A stretch of 49,814 bases of DNA from Fimenecus sp051881335 (GCA_051881335.1 JBJEPR010000153.1:1-49814), one strand, 5' to 3'. Shown: positions 23,885 to 32,832, counted from the stretch's first letter. The notes: generated from the sequence alone by a model not told the origin. Numbers and translations are program-made.

Positions 23885-26449
23885 TTATTCCGTGTCCAAC
23901 GCTTGCGCCTGCAATGCCAAAATCGCGTCCTGCACCTCTTTGGTGAGCGTCGGCACATCCTTGCCGTCGGGCATAATCGCTTTTCCGAAATTCACATCGA
24001 CTTTGAATTTTTTCATATGCTTCCAGTCAAAGAATCTAAGCATTTTGCGGTCACGCGGCAAAATATCGTACGCACCCTTGACATATACGGGCACAATCGG
24101 CACACCCGCGTCGATCGCCAACACACTTGCGCCGCTTTTCATTTCGCGGAAAATCCCGTCCGCACTGCGCGTGCCCTCGGGGTGAATGACCACACCCCAA
24201 TTCTCGTGCAATTTGTCGCAAAGGCTGTTCATCGTTTTCATATTGATACCACTGCGGTCCACAGGCACCATACCCGCAGATTTAATCAACTTACGGCTGA
24301 AAACATCATTGCGGAACAGTTCTTTTTTCGCCATACAGCATAGCTTTTGGTATCGTTCTTTGGAAAATGCCGAAGCAATATACAAATAGTCGATTTTAGA
24401 AACATGGTTGGCGCAGAGAATAAAGCCTGTATCTGTCGGCACATTTTCAAAATTGTGTATACGCAATTTATAGACAAACCGCGCCGCGTTGCGGAAAAAG
24501 CAATACGCGTAATAATCGCCGTTTGTCTTTTCCTGCGGATAATTGACATCCTCCCGCCCGATGGCATCGTTTTTAACGCCTTTGTTTTGGAGCGCCGCCA
24601 CAACATCGCGCACGGTCATTGCGTCGTTATAATAGCTTTCAATGTTGATGTGGTAAATATCTTCGAGCTCCAACGCCAAATTGATGGAGCTTAACGAGTC
24701 AATCGACAATTCCGAAAAGATTTTGGTGTCGGGGGTAATCTCCGCTATATCGGTATTCGCCACGCGCGCCACAACCTGCCGCACCGTTAAGAGCATATCG
24801 CTTTCGTCTGCCGCCGGCACTTGCAGAGCCTCGGCAGGCTGCTCCGCCTCTGACAGCGCCTGTTGCTTTAACAAATAGCGTTTCGGCTTTTGCAGAGAAG
24901 TCCGCGGAATTTCGGCGACAAAATGGGTTTTCGCCACACGCATATACTGCGTGAGTTGTGCGCTTTTTTCCCGAATGGCGGCGGTGATGGCGTCCAGCCG
25001 TTCTTTGGCGGTAGTTTCAGGCACGATAAAGGCGTGAATATCGTCATAATCTGCGCCCTCGTGCGGCACACCGCATATGACAAATTCCTTAACGCCGGGT
25101 AGGTCGGAGTATTTCTCCTCGACATCGTCGGGCGTCATTTTTTTGCCGTTTGCAAGCACAATATTCTCTTTGGAACGCCCCGTAATGCGCACATAGCCGT
25201 TTTCGTCCTGCGAACCAAGGTCACCCGTCAAAAACCAACCATCCTCAGTAAAGGCGGCTTTGGTCGCCTCCTCATCACGGAAATAGCCTTTCATCATAAA
25301 GGGGGATTTAATCAGCAATTCGCCGCTGTCGCTGATTTTTAAGGAAACCGCCGGATACGGCTTACCGCAGGAATCGGTTTGGATATCCTCCGGACGGTTG
25401 CCGACGGTGGGAATGTTGGTTTCCGTCGCGCCGTAGGTAATGAGAATATTAAAGCCCGTGCCGTAATAAAATTCAGCCACCTCTTTGGAAAGCGGCGCAC
25501 CCGCCGAGCAGAGGAATTGCAGACTGCCGCCGAAGCCCTCGTGAATGGATTTAAACAGTTTTTTACCTAAGAGACTGCCGTTTTTGCGGCGCAGGTTTAA
25601 GCAAATCGGGAAAAAGGTTTTGAACATCACGCGGGTGACGGCTTTGGAGTTGATTTTGCGCAAAATCTGCGTCATAAACAGCTCGTACAGCTTCGGCACA
25701 CCGGGGAGCACCGTGGGGTGCACCTCCGCAAACGCACCGAGTACCGCCTCGGCGCTCAAAGACTCAATATAATGCACCTGTGCGCCCGAAAGCGCAGGCC
25801 CTAACACCAAACAAATCAAGCCGTAAATATGGCTGTTCGGCAGAACCGATAAAAAGCGTTCCTCGCTGGTCAAATGCTGTTCTTCGAGCGTCATTTGCGT
25901 GGTTTTGATAAGGCTTTCGTGGCAATGCATAATCCCCGCCGCTTTGCGCGTGGTGCCCGAGGAGAAAATGATGCAGGCGATTGTCTCGTCTTTATCGGGT
26001 GTTGCGGGCAATTCTGACGACACCGTTGTACGATACCCCGCAATCGGTGTTGCGTCTAAAATATTGAATACAGGAAACAAAAAGGGCGGGTTTTCCGTGA
26101 ATTTCGCCGCCGTTTTGGGCGAAAAAAACGCCGCGCGCACATCGGAACGGAGAATAAACTCCTCAAGCTCCGCTGCCGCCATCGACGCGTCTATCAAAGC
26201 CGCCGTGCAATGTAATTTGCACGCAGCCAAAAATGCAATTGTCCATTCCGGACAGCTTTCCGAGACGAACGCCACACGGTCGCCCGCCGTAACACCTGCC
26301 GCAGATAATATGTCGGCATATTTTTCCGCTTGTGCGAACATTTCACCGTAAGTATAGGCGCGTTTGTCGCCGTTGTCCATCGTTATGGACATTGCGCGGG
26401 CTTCAGGACGGGATTGATTGATTTCATAAACCGTTTCAAAAATATTCAT
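23885..26449 (-). CDS. Fusion of acyl-CoA/ACP synthetase, acyl carrier domain and 1-acylglycerol-phosphate-type acyltransferase
   Basis: 854 residues in three parts. Residues 1-535: adenylate-forming enzyme with IIFSSGTTRKAAG (160-172), YGATETN (339-345), TGDLG (408-412) and a C-terminal lysine region (TSLQKPKRYLL). Residues 550-625: acyl carrier domain with S585 in LSIDSLSS as phosphopantetheine site. Residues 645-854: PlsC-type acyltransferase with NHVSKID (H682, D687) and HPEGTR (756-761). It could activate a free fatty acid, hold it on its own carrier and hand it to a (lyso)phospholipid or other acceptor. Relatives include Aas. Own promoter and terminator; no partner genes nearby. Confidence 0.88.
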   Translation of the reverse strand: MNIFETVYEINQSRPEARAMSITMDNGDKRAYTYGEMFAQAEKYADILSAAGVTAGDRVAFVSESCPEWTIAFLAACKLHCTAALIDASMAAAELEEFILRSDVRAAFFSPKTAAKFTENPPFLFPVFNILDATPIAGYRTTVSSELPATPDKDETIACIIFSSGTTRKAAGIMHCHESLIKTTQMTLEEQHLTSEERFLSVLPNSHIYGLICLVLGPALSGAQVHYIESLSAEAVLGAFAEVHPTVLPGVPKLYELFMTQILRKINSKAVTRVMFKTFFPICLNLRRKNGSLLGKKLFKSIHEGFGGSLQFLCSAGAPLSKEVAEFYYGTGFNILITYGATETNIPTVGNRPEDIQTDSCGKPYPAVSLKISDSGELLIKSPFMMKGYFRDEEATKAAFTEDGWFLTGDLGSQDENGYVRITGRSKENIVLANGKKMTPDDVEEKYSDLPGVKEFVICGVPHEGADYDDIHAFIVPETTAKERLDAITAAIREKSAQLTQYMRVAKTHFVAEIPRTSLQKPKRYLLKQQALSEAEQPAEALQVPAADESDMLLTVRQVVARVANTDIAEITPDTKIFSELSIDSLSSINLALELEDIYHINIESYYNDAMTVRDVVAALQNKGVKNDAIGREDVNYPQEKTNGDYYAYCFFRNAARFVYKLRIHNFENVPTDTGFILCANHVSKIDYLYIASAFSKERYQKLCCMAKKELFRNDVFSRKLIKSAGMVPVDRSGINMKTMNSLCDKLHENWGVVIHPEGTRSADGIFREMKSGASVLAIDAGVPIVPVYVKGAYDILPRDRKMLRFFDWKHMKKFKVDVNFGKAIMPDGKDVPTLTKEVQDAILALQAQALDTE

Positions 26450-26508
26450 AGGTCGGTCACTCCGATATAAAAATATAAACGGTATAGGCTTTTTCGCTAT
26501 ACGCAAAG

Positions 26509-26537
26509 AGTGTAGCATAAAGCAAAGAAAATGTCAA
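26509..26537 (-). promoter_or_regulatory. Promoter of the ligase-ACP-acyltransferase gene
   Basis: Minus-strand -35 TTGACA (26537-26532), exact 17-base spacer, -10 TACACT (26514-26509). The -35 overlaps an imperfect palindrome (GAAATG-TTTGAC-ATTTTC) that might be an operator. Confidence 0.75.
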
Positions 26538-26626
26538 ACATTTCGACTGATTTCCTAACATTTTCACCAAAAAATAGACCGACAAGTTCCCTTTTACACC
26601 GTTTTTAAGTGTGAAGTATATTGGCT

Positions 26627-27358
26627 TTACATATTTCGGTTTCCGTAATTGATATTGGCTTTACGCGCTTGGCTGTGCTGGTCTTTGCGCGGTATACGGT
26701 ACACTTTCCCGTCCTTGCGAAAACGAGCTCCTGTTTGCTGGAAGAAAAACGGTACTCCTGCCGCAACACACTGTGCGCGAATGTCCAAAATCCATTGGTA
26801 ATCGCATATGCGTGCTTCTTCGCCCGACTCCCCCGCCGCCGTCACACCGCGGATTTCCGGTGTTAAATATTTAGACAGGTCAATCGGCGTAAGCAACGGG
26901 GAACAGATAATTTCTTTATATTTCGCTTTTGCCGAAAGCAGGTACGGCAAACGGTAATCTGCACGGTCTTGATTTTCGACCGTACAACAAACAACAACAT
27001 TGTCATATCCGTCGCCCCAATCGGGCGGCAGGCATTTTGAAAAACGGTCCATACGCTTGGTGATAAATAAAAAGGTACAGTCGCTTCGGGTTTTTATCAT
27101 TTCCCAGGCCTCGGCGCGCCACATATCGGCATCTTCCAACAAAAAGTCTGAAGTAAAACAGGTATAGACAAGCGTGCCTGCGGGAATTTTGTAATTACCC
27201 TTTCTGTCTTTTTTGACCGGCAGATTGAAATTCTGCGTTTTATAGACAGCACTGCTGTCGCGGTCATATTTCGCATCGGTACGGTAGACGTAGCAGTGCT
27301 TACAGCCCGTACTGATTTTTTGACAACCGTGCCACAAATTCCAAGTCACCGATTGCAT
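26627..27358 (-). CDS. DUF5131 family protein (phage Gp37/Gp68-like)
   Basis: 243 residues. The N-terminus has the hallmark WNLWHGCQKISTGCKHCYV with cysteines spaced C-x6-C-x2-C, then FTSDFLLEDADMW, FLFITKRMDRF and a C-terminal PFFFQQTGAR. This fits the DUF5131 family, annotated as phage Gp37/Gp68. The cysteine cluster and the TKR segment are reminiscent of radical-SAM enzymes, but the spacing differs from CxxxCxxC and I do not claim that activity. The gene starts 12 bases after the uvrA stop, so it is the third gene of a LexA-controlled uvrB-uvrA operon, which suggests a role in DNA damage response. Confidence 0.82.
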   Translation of the reverse strand: MQSVTWNLWHGCQKISTGCKHCYVYRTDAKYDRDSSAVYKTQNFNLPVKKDRKGNYKIPAGTLVYTCFTSDFLLEDADMWRAEAWEMIKTRSDCTFLFITKRMDRFSKCLPPDWGDGYDNVVVCCTVENQDRADYRLPYLLSAKAKYKEIICSPLLTPIDLSKYLTPEIRGVTAAGESGEEARICDYQWILDIRAQCVAAGVPFFFQQTGARFRKDGKVYRIPRKDQHSQARKANINYGNRNM

Positions 27359-27370
27359 ATGCGTGTCCTC

Positions 27371-30196
27371 TTATTTCAAAAGCGGTTTTAAATACTGCCC
27401 CGTATAGGATTTTTTACACTTTGCAACTTCTTCGGGTGTGCCCTCGACGACCACCGTGCCGCCGTTGTCGCCGCCCTCGGGACCTAAATCAATAATATGG
27501 TCGGCAACTTTTATCACATCGAGATTATGCTCAATGACCACCACGGTATTGCCGCCGTCCACAAGCTGCTGCAAAACATCAATCAAACGGTGCACATCGG
27601 CGGTGTGCAAGCCCGTAGTCGGCTCGTCCAAAATATAAATCGTTCTGCCTGTGGGGCGGCGCGAAAGCTCGGTAGCGAGTTTGACGCGCTGTGCCTCGCC
27701 ACCCGAAAGCGTGGTGGCGGGCTGACCGAGCTTCACATAGCCTAAGCCCACATCGTAAATGGTTTTCAGTTTGCGGTAGATTTTCGGAATGTTTTCAAAA
27801 AAGCCCATTGCCTCTTCAATGGTCATTTCCAAAACATCATAAATGGATTTGCCCTTATATTTGACCTCCAAGGTTTCGCGGTTAAAGCGCGCACCTTTGC
27901 ACACATCGCAAGGCACATAGACATCTGCCAAAAAGTGCATTTCAATTTTCACAATACCGTCGCCTTGGCACGCCTCGCACCGCCCACCTTTCACATTAAA
28001 CGAAAAACGGCTGGCAGAAAAGCCGTGCATTTTGGCGTCCTGCGTTTGCGCAAACAAGTTGCGAATATCGGTAAACACGCCCGTATAGGTCGCGGGATTG
28101 GAACGCGGCGTTCTGCCGATGGGCGACTGGTCAATATCGACCACCTTATCAAGATTTTCCAGTCCCAAAACATCTTTGTGCTTGCCGACGGGCTTTTTCG
28201 CGCCGTTCAATTCGTTGGCAAGGTGCTTATACAGAATTTCATTGACAAGCGACGATTTGCCCGACCCCGAAACGCCCGTCACAGCGATAAATTTGCCCAG
28301 CGGAAAATGCACATCAATATTTTTCAGATTATTTTCCGCCGCACCGCATACCACCAGTTCTTTCCCATTGCCTGCGCGGCGGGTTTCAGGCACTGCGATT
28401 TTACGCTTGCCGCTTAAATACTGTCCGGTAATGGAATCGGGGCAGTTTTTAATGTCCTCCACCGTGCCGGCGCAGACCACTTCCCCGCCGTGCACGCCCG
28501 CGCCCGGACCGATATCCACGATATAGTCTGCGGCGTACATCGTGTCCTCATCGTGCTCGACCACAATCAAGGTATTGCCGAGGTCGCACAGGTGCTTTAA
28601 AGTACCGATAAGCTTTTCGTTGTCGCGCTGGTGCAGTCCGATGCTCGGCTCGTCCAAAATATACAAAACGCCCATAAGAGATGAACCGATTTGCGTCGCC
28701 AAACGAATACGCTGGCTTTCGCCGCCCGACAGCGTCCCTGCGGAACGGGAAAGCGTTAAATATTCTAAGCCCACGCTTGACAAAAACTGTAGCCGACTGC
28801 GGATTTCCTTTAAAATCTGCGTACCAATCATCTGTTCGCGCTCGGAAAGCTGTAAGCCGTCTAAAAACGCCAATTCTTTGGCAATCGACATTTGCGTAAA
28901 TTCGTAAATATTGATGCCGCCCACCGTTACCGACAGTGAAATCGGTTTCAAACGCGCGCCGTGGCAGTCGGGGCAGTCGCAGGCTTTCATCACCTGCTCG
29001 ATTTCCCAACGCGACCACTCGCTGGTGGACTCCTTGTAACGGCGTTCCAAATTGTTGATAATCCCTTCAAATTCGGCATGGTAACTGCCCGTACCGTATA
29101 CATTGGTGCGCTGCATTTTGAGTTTTTCACCTTTGGTACCGTACAACAGCGCATCGAGCGCGGATTTCGACAGGTCGCAAATCGGGGTATCCAAGGTAAA
29201 CTTATACTTTTTGGCAAGCGCTTCGTAGTACATTTGCGCAATCGTGCCGCCCTCGGCGTTCGTCCAGCCGCTGGCGCGGATTGCCCCGTCGCGAATAGAC
29301 AGCTTTTTATTCGGAATGACCAAATCGGGGTCAACCTTTAAAAATACGCCCAAGCCCGTGCAGGTGTCGCACGCGCCGAACGGATTGTTAAAGGAAAACA
29401 TACGAGGCGTCAGTTCGTCAATCGACGCGCCGTGTTCGGGGCAAGCATAGTTCTGTGAAAAGAGCATATCCTCACCGTCTAAAATATTCACAAGCACCGT
29501 GCCACCCGTTAAGGCCGTTGCCGTCTCCACGGAGTCAGCCAGACGACTGCGCATATCGTCACCCAAAACCAAACGGTCTACAACAATTTCAATGTTGTGT
29601 TTGATGTTTTTGTCAAGTTTGATTTCTTCCGACAAATCATAGAGATTGCCGTCAATGCGCACGCGCACAAAGCCCGAACGGCGTGCCGCGTCGAGTTCTT
29701 TTTGATGCTCGCCCTTTTTGCCGCGGGCAACAGGTGCCATCACTTGAATTTTCGTACCGTTTTCAAGCGCCAAAACACGGTCAACAATCGTATCGACCGA
29801 CTGGCGTTCGATTTTCCGCCCGCAAACGGGGCAGTGCGGTACGCCGATGCGCGCATATAAAAGGCGCAGATAATCGTAAATCTCCGTCACCGTACCGACG
29901 GTGGAACGCGGATTTTTCGAGGTGGTTTTTTGGTCGATAGAAACGGCGGGAGAAAGCCCGTCAATCGAATCGACATTCGGCTTTTCCATTTGCCCTAAAA
30001 ACATACGCGCGTAAGAGGAGAGCGACTCCATATAGCGGCGCTGTCCCTCGGCGTAAATCGTATCGAACGCCAACGAGGATTTGCCAGAGCCCGAAAGCCC
30101 CGTCAGCACCACAAGACGGTCGCGTGGGATTTCAACATCAATATTTTTTAAATTGTGCTCTCTTGCACCTTTGATTACAATGCTTTTATTTGCCAT
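27371..30196 (-). CDS. uvrA: UvrABC excinuclease subunit A
   Basis: 941 residues, the standard length. It begins IKGAREHNLKNIDVEIPR and contains two ABC-type ATPase modules (Walker A GLSGSGKSS near residue 33 and GVSGSGKSS in the second half, each with LSGGE signatures) and the CxxC zinc modules (CPVCGRKIE; CEACQGDG..CDVCKG). UvrA dimers scan DNA for lesions and load UvrB. The start codon overlaps the uvrB stop as TGATG, so translation is coupled. No motif is missing. Confidence 0.98.
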   Translation of the reverse strand: MANKSIVIKGAREHNLKNIDVEIPRDRLVVLTGLSGSGKSSLAFDTIYAEGQRRYMESLSSYARMFLGQMEKPNVDSIDGLSPAVSIDQKTTSKNPRSTVGTVTEIYDYLRLLYARIGVPHCPVCGRKIERQSVDTIVDRVLALENGTKIQVMAPVARGKKGEHQKELDAARRSGFVRVRIDGNLYDLSEEIKLDKNIKHNIEIVVDRLVLGDDMRSRLADSVETATALTGGTVLVNILDGEDMLFSQNYACPEHGASIDELTPRMFSFNNPFGACDTCTGLGVFLKVDPDLVIPNKKLSIRDGAIRASGWTNAEGGTIAQMYYEALAKKYKFTLDTPICDLSKSALDALLYGTKGEKLKMQRTNVYGTGSYHAEFEGIINNLERRYKESTSEWSRWEIEQVMKACDCPDCHGARLKPISLSVTVGGINIYEFTQMSIAKELAFLDGLQLSEREQMIGTQILKEIRSRLQFLSSVGLEYLTLSRSAGTLSGGESQRIRLATQIGSSLMGVLYILDEPSIGLHQRDNEKLIGTLKHLCDLGNTLIVVEHDEDTMYAADYIVDIGPGAGVHGGEVVCAGTVEDIKNCPDSITGQYLSGKRKIAVPETRRAGNGKELVVCGAAENNLKNIDVHFPLGKFIAVTGVSGSGKSSLVNEILYKHLANELNGAKKPVGKHKDVLGLENLDKVVDIDQSPIGRTPRSNPATYTGVFTDIRNLFAQTQDAKMHGFSASRFSFNVKGGRCEACQGDGIVKIEMHFLADVYVPCDVCKGARFNRETLEVKYKGKSIYDVLEMTIEEAMGFFENIPKIYRKLKTIYDVGLGYVKLGQPATTLSGGEAQRVKLATELSRRPTGRTIYILDEPTTGLHTADVHRLIDVLQQLVDGGNTVVVIEHNLDVIKVADHIIDLGPEGGDNGGTVVVEGTPEEVAKCKKSYTGQYLKPLLK

Positions 30197-32160
30197 CAGC
30201 GTTTGCCCTCTTTAAGTTCCTTGATTTTGTCGCGCAACATAGCCGCGTGCTCGAATTCCAACAGTTTCGACGCCGCGTGCATCTCGGCGGTCAGTTTGGC
30301 AATCATCGCCTGCCGTTCGCGCTCACTCAAGCGCTTATGCGGCTTGTCGTCCGTGTGGGTGGAGATTTCCAAAATCTCGCGGACATCTTTTTGAATGGTT
30401 TTCGGCGTGATGCCGTGTTCTTCGTTGTACCGCATCTGTTTTTCACGGCGGCGGCAGGTTTCCTCAATGGCGCGCTCCATAGACGGCGTAACGCTGTCGG
30501 CATACATAATGACCTCACCGTGTGCATTGCGCGCCGCCCTGCCGACCGTTTGAATAAGCGAGGTTTCCGAACGCAAGAAGCCCTCTTTGTCCGCGTCCAA
30601 AATCGCTACAAGCGACACTTCGGGAATATCAAGTCCCTCACGAAGCAGGTTGATGCCGACCAGCACATCGAATTCGCCCAACCGCAAATCGCGGATAATC
30701 TCCATACGCTCGATGGTGTCAATATCATAGTGCATATACTTGACCTTGATACCGTGGGTATCCAAAAAGTCGGTTAAATTCTCCGCCATTTTTTTGGTGA
30801 GCGTTGTCACCAAAACGCGCTCGCCGCGCTCGGTGCGCAAGTTGATTTCGGAAATCAAATCCTCAATTTGCCCGTCGGTGGGGCGCACGAAAATTTCGGG
30901 ATCCAAAAGCCCAGTCGGGCGAATGACCTGCTCGGCAATTTGGACGCTCTTTTGCTTTTCCAAATCGCCGGGCGTTGCGCTGACAAAAATTTTCTGTCCC
31001 ACGCGCGCGTAAAATTCGTCAAAAGTCAGCGGGCGGTTGTCAAACGCCGACGGCAAACGAAAGCCGAATTCTACAAGCGATTCTTTGCGGGAACGGTCAC
31101 CGCCGTACATCCCGCGCACCTGCGGCAATGTGACATGGGATTCGTCCACAAACAAAATGAAATCGTCGGGGAAGTAGTTTAACAGCGTAAACGGTGCAGA
31201 GCCCGGCGCACGCCCCGACATCACACGCGAATAGTTTTCAATGCCTTTGCAAAATCCCGTTTCGCGGAGCATTTCCATATCGTATTCGGTTCGTTGGCGA
31301 ATGCGCTGTGCCTCTAACAGCTTGCCCGCTTTTGTAAATTCTTCAGCGCGCATTTCCATTTCCGCCAAAATTTCTTCTATCGCCTTTTCGAGCTTGTCGG
31401 GCGACACAACATAGTGCGAAGCGGGATAAATCGCGACATGGGACACCACATTTTTGACCTGCCCTGTCAGTGCATTGATTTCGGAAATACGGTCGATTTC
31501 GTCGCCGAAAAACTCCACGCGAATGGCGGTATCATTCGAGTACACGGGGAAAATCTCGACTACATCGCCGCGCACGCGGAATTTGTTACGGATAAAGTTG
31601 ACATCGTTGCGCTCATACTGGATTTCAACCAATTTTTTGAGCAAATCATCGCGGTTTTTCTGCATTCCCTGCCGCAGGGAAATCACCATATTGCGGTAGT
31701 CAATCGGGTCGCCTAAGGTATAAATACAGGAAACGCTCGCCACAATAATCACATCGCGCCGTTCCGACAGCGCTGAGGTTGCCGAGTGGCGCAGCTTGTC
31801 GATTTCATCGTTAATCGCCGAATCCTTTTCAATATAAGTATCGGTAGTCGGAATATACGCCTCGGGCTGATAGTAGTCATAATAACTCACAAAATATTCC
31901 ACGGCGTTTTCGGGGAAAAACTCCTTAAACTCCGAGCAAAGTTGGGCGGCAAGTGTTTTATTGTGCGCCAAAACCAGCGTCGGGCGGTTCATTTGCGCAA
32001 TGACATTCGCCATCGTAAAGGTTTTGCCCGAGCCCGTCACGCCGAGTAAGGTTTGCTCCATATACCCTTTTTGTAAGCCTTCAACAAGCGCCGCAATCGC
32101 TTCGGGCTGGTCGCCCGTCGGCTTGTAGGGCGCGTGTAATTTAAAAATCTGCTCCGACAT
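30196..32160 (-). CDS. uvrB: UvrABC excinuclease subunit B
   Basis: 654 residues. LHAPYKPTGDQPEAI at the start, Walker A GVTGSGKTFTMAN, the beta-hairpin region YYDYYQPEAYIP, DEXH-type VDESHVTLPQ, helicase motifs in the second half (GLDIPEVSLVAILDADKEGF, QTVGRAARN) and a C-terminal UVR helix (AAMLRDKIKELK) that contacts UvrC. It verifies damage after UvrA. The promoter has a LexA box (32182-32195) and the gene a good Shine-Dalgarno (AGGAG). Confidence 0.98.
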   Translation of the reverse strand: MSEQIFKLHAPYKPTGDQPEAIAALVEGLQKGYMEQTLLGVTGSGKTFTMANVIAQMNRPTLVLAHNKTLAAQLCSEFKEFFPENAVEYFVSYYDYYQPEAYIPTTDTYIEKDSAINDEIDKLRHSATSALSERRDVIIVASVSCIYTLGDPIDYRNMVISLRQGMQKNRDDLLKKLVEIQYERNDVNFIRNKFRVRGDVVEIFPVYSNDTAIRVEFFGDEIDRISEINALTGQVKNVVSHVAIYPASHYVVSPDKLEKAIEEILAEMEMRAEEFTKAGKLLEAQRIRQRTEYDMEMLRETGFCKGIENYSRVMSGRAPGSAPFTLLNYFPDDFILFVDESHVTLPQVRGMYGGDRSRKESLVEFGFRLPSAFDNRPLTFDEFYARVGQKIFVSATPGDLEKQKSVQIAEQVIRPTGLLDPEIFVRPTDGQIEDLISEINLRTERGERVLVTTLTKKMAENLTDFLDTHGIKVKYMHYDIDTIERMEIIRDLRLGEFDVLVGINLLREGLDIPEVSLVAILDADKEGFLRSETSLIQTVGRAARNAHGEVIMYADSVTPSMERAIEETCRRREKQMRYNEEHGITPKTIQKDVREILEISTHTDDKPHKRLSERERQAMIAKLTAEMHAASKLLEFEHAAMLRDKIKELKEGKR

Positions 32161-32181
32161 ACACTTCTCCTATATCAAAAT

Positions 32182-32195
32182 AGAACATTTGTTCT
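32182..32195 (-). promoter_or_regulatory. LexA (SOS) box of uvrB-uvrA-DUF5131
   Basis: AGAACATTTGTTCT, a perfect inverted repeat with the GAAC-N4-GTTC core, 3 bases downstream of the -10. It validates the LexA motif seen at 7810-7823 within the same window. Confidence 0.9.
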
Positions 32196-32198
32196 AAT

Positions 32199-32227
32199 AT
32201 CATACTGCAAAACGCAAGGCTTGTCAA
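32199..32227 (-). promoter_or_regulatory. Promoter of uvrB
   Basis: Minus-strand -35 TTGACA (32227-32222), exact 17-base spacer, -10 TATGAT (32204-32199), followed at once by the LexA box. Confidence 0.85.
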
Positions 32228-32263
32228 GTAGTTTTGCACAGAATGAAAGGTCTATACCCTGAT

Positions 32264-32300
32264 AAAAAAGAAGGCTCAAAATGATTTTGAACCTTCTTTT
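32264..32300. repeat. 37-bp direct repeat, copy 1
   Basis: Matches copy 2 at 32796-32832 with a single base difference (T or G at the middle of GGCxCAAAA). Each copy contains a terminator hairpin. The two copies bound a short A+T-rich stretch with the ribbon-helix-helix gene and a frameshifted ORF. Confidence 0.9.
32269..32297 (-). terminator. Terminator of the ribbon-helix-helix gene
   Basis: Stem AGAAGGTTCAAAAT/ATTTTGAGCCTTCT with one wobble pair and a very short loop, then TTTTTT on the minus strand, 22 bases after the stop of the gene at 32319. Confidence 0.85.
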
Positions 32301-32318
32301 CCGTTTATTTTTCGTTTG

Positions 32319-32498
32319 TCAGCCCTCGTCCTGCTCCGCCATATCCTCCAACGCATATTTACAGCATTGCAAAACCAACAGATTAAAAGAAATATTATTC
32401 TCTGCCGCCGTTTTATTGAGTTTTTCAAACAGGGGTTCCGTAAAACGAACCGTACGCGCAACATTCGCATTTTTCAGTTCATTGTCAATTTTAAACAT
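32319..32498 (-). CDS. Small ribbon-helix-helix (Arc/CopG-like) protein
   Basis: 59 residues. VARTVRFTEPLFEKLNKTAAENNISFNLLVLQCCKYALEDM has the beta-strand (ARTVRFT) and two helices of Arc/CopG-type DNA-binding dimers, with the SFNLLV turn between them. Such proteins are often autoregulators or antitoxins; no toxin partner is recognisable beside it. The ATG at 32498 is preferred to one three codons upstream because GGGTG then has normal spacing. It is divergent to the frameshifted ORF at 32603 with ~100 A+T-rich bases between that could hold its operator. Confidence 0.7.
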   Translation of the reverse strand: MFKIDNELKNANVARTVRFTEPLFEKLNKTAAENNISFNLLVLQCCKYALEDMAEQDEG

Positions 32499-32557
32499 AG
32501 TCATCACCCAAATACTATTATGCTTATATTTGGTTGTATTTATATAACCGTTTATAG

Positions 32558-32586
32558 TTGCATAATTGGTTCTTATAAGCTATAAT
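32558..32586 (+). promoter_or_regulatory. Promoter of the frameshifted small ORF
   Basis: -35 TTGCAT (32558-32563), exact 17-base spacer, -10 TATAAT (32581-32586), 17 bases before a ribosome site and ATG at 32603. Confidence 0.65.
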
Positions 32587-32602
32587 GAAATAGGTGATTT
32601 CT

Positions 32603-32762
32603 ATGAAATGTGAAAATAATTTTTGTATATATCAAAGGATATTGTCTGTTGGAGTGCATTGAATTAGATATACAAGGGCAATGCAAAGAATGTATCTATA
32701 TAGACATAGAAGATGAGAAGCTGGAAAAGCTTAAAGAACAAAACAGAAACAAATTTGCCTAA
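32603..32762 (+). pseudogene. Small cysteine-rich ORF broken by a frameshift
   Basis: From the ATG at 32603 (AGGTGAT six bases before) the frame reads MKCENNFCIYQ and stops early at 32659-32661. One base forward, the frame continues KGYCLLECIELDIQGQCKECIYIDI..KFA to a stop at 32760-32762. Together they give the pattern CENxFCIY..GxCxLxxIELDIxGxCxxCIY, which I recall as a small uncharacterised clostridial protein type. The shift is near position 32632 (a +1 insertion or a -2 deletion). A sequencing error or programmed shift is possible but no slippery heptamer is evident. Function is unknown. Confidence 0.65.
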
Positions 32763-32795
32763 CAGGTTAGTTGGTATTGAGCGATATACATATAC

Positions 32796-32832
32796 AAAAA
32801 AGAAGGCGCAAAATGATTTTGAACCTTCTTTT
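32796..32832. repeat. 37-bp direct repeat, copy 2
   Basis: Near-identical to 32264-32300. It carries the terminator behind radC; which copy is the original cannot be told from the window alone. Confidence 0.9.
32801..32829 (-). terminator. Terminator of pyrE-radC
   Basis: Stem AGAAGG..CAAAAT paired with ATTTTG..CCTTCT (two mismatched bases inside), then TTTTTTG on the minus strand, 8 bases behind the radC stop. Confidence 0.8.

Noticed and set aside
26627..27358. Firm annotation of DUF5131 as a radical-SAM enzyme.
   Set aside because: The cysteine spacing is C-x6-C-x2-C rather than CxxxCxxC, so only a similarity is noted.
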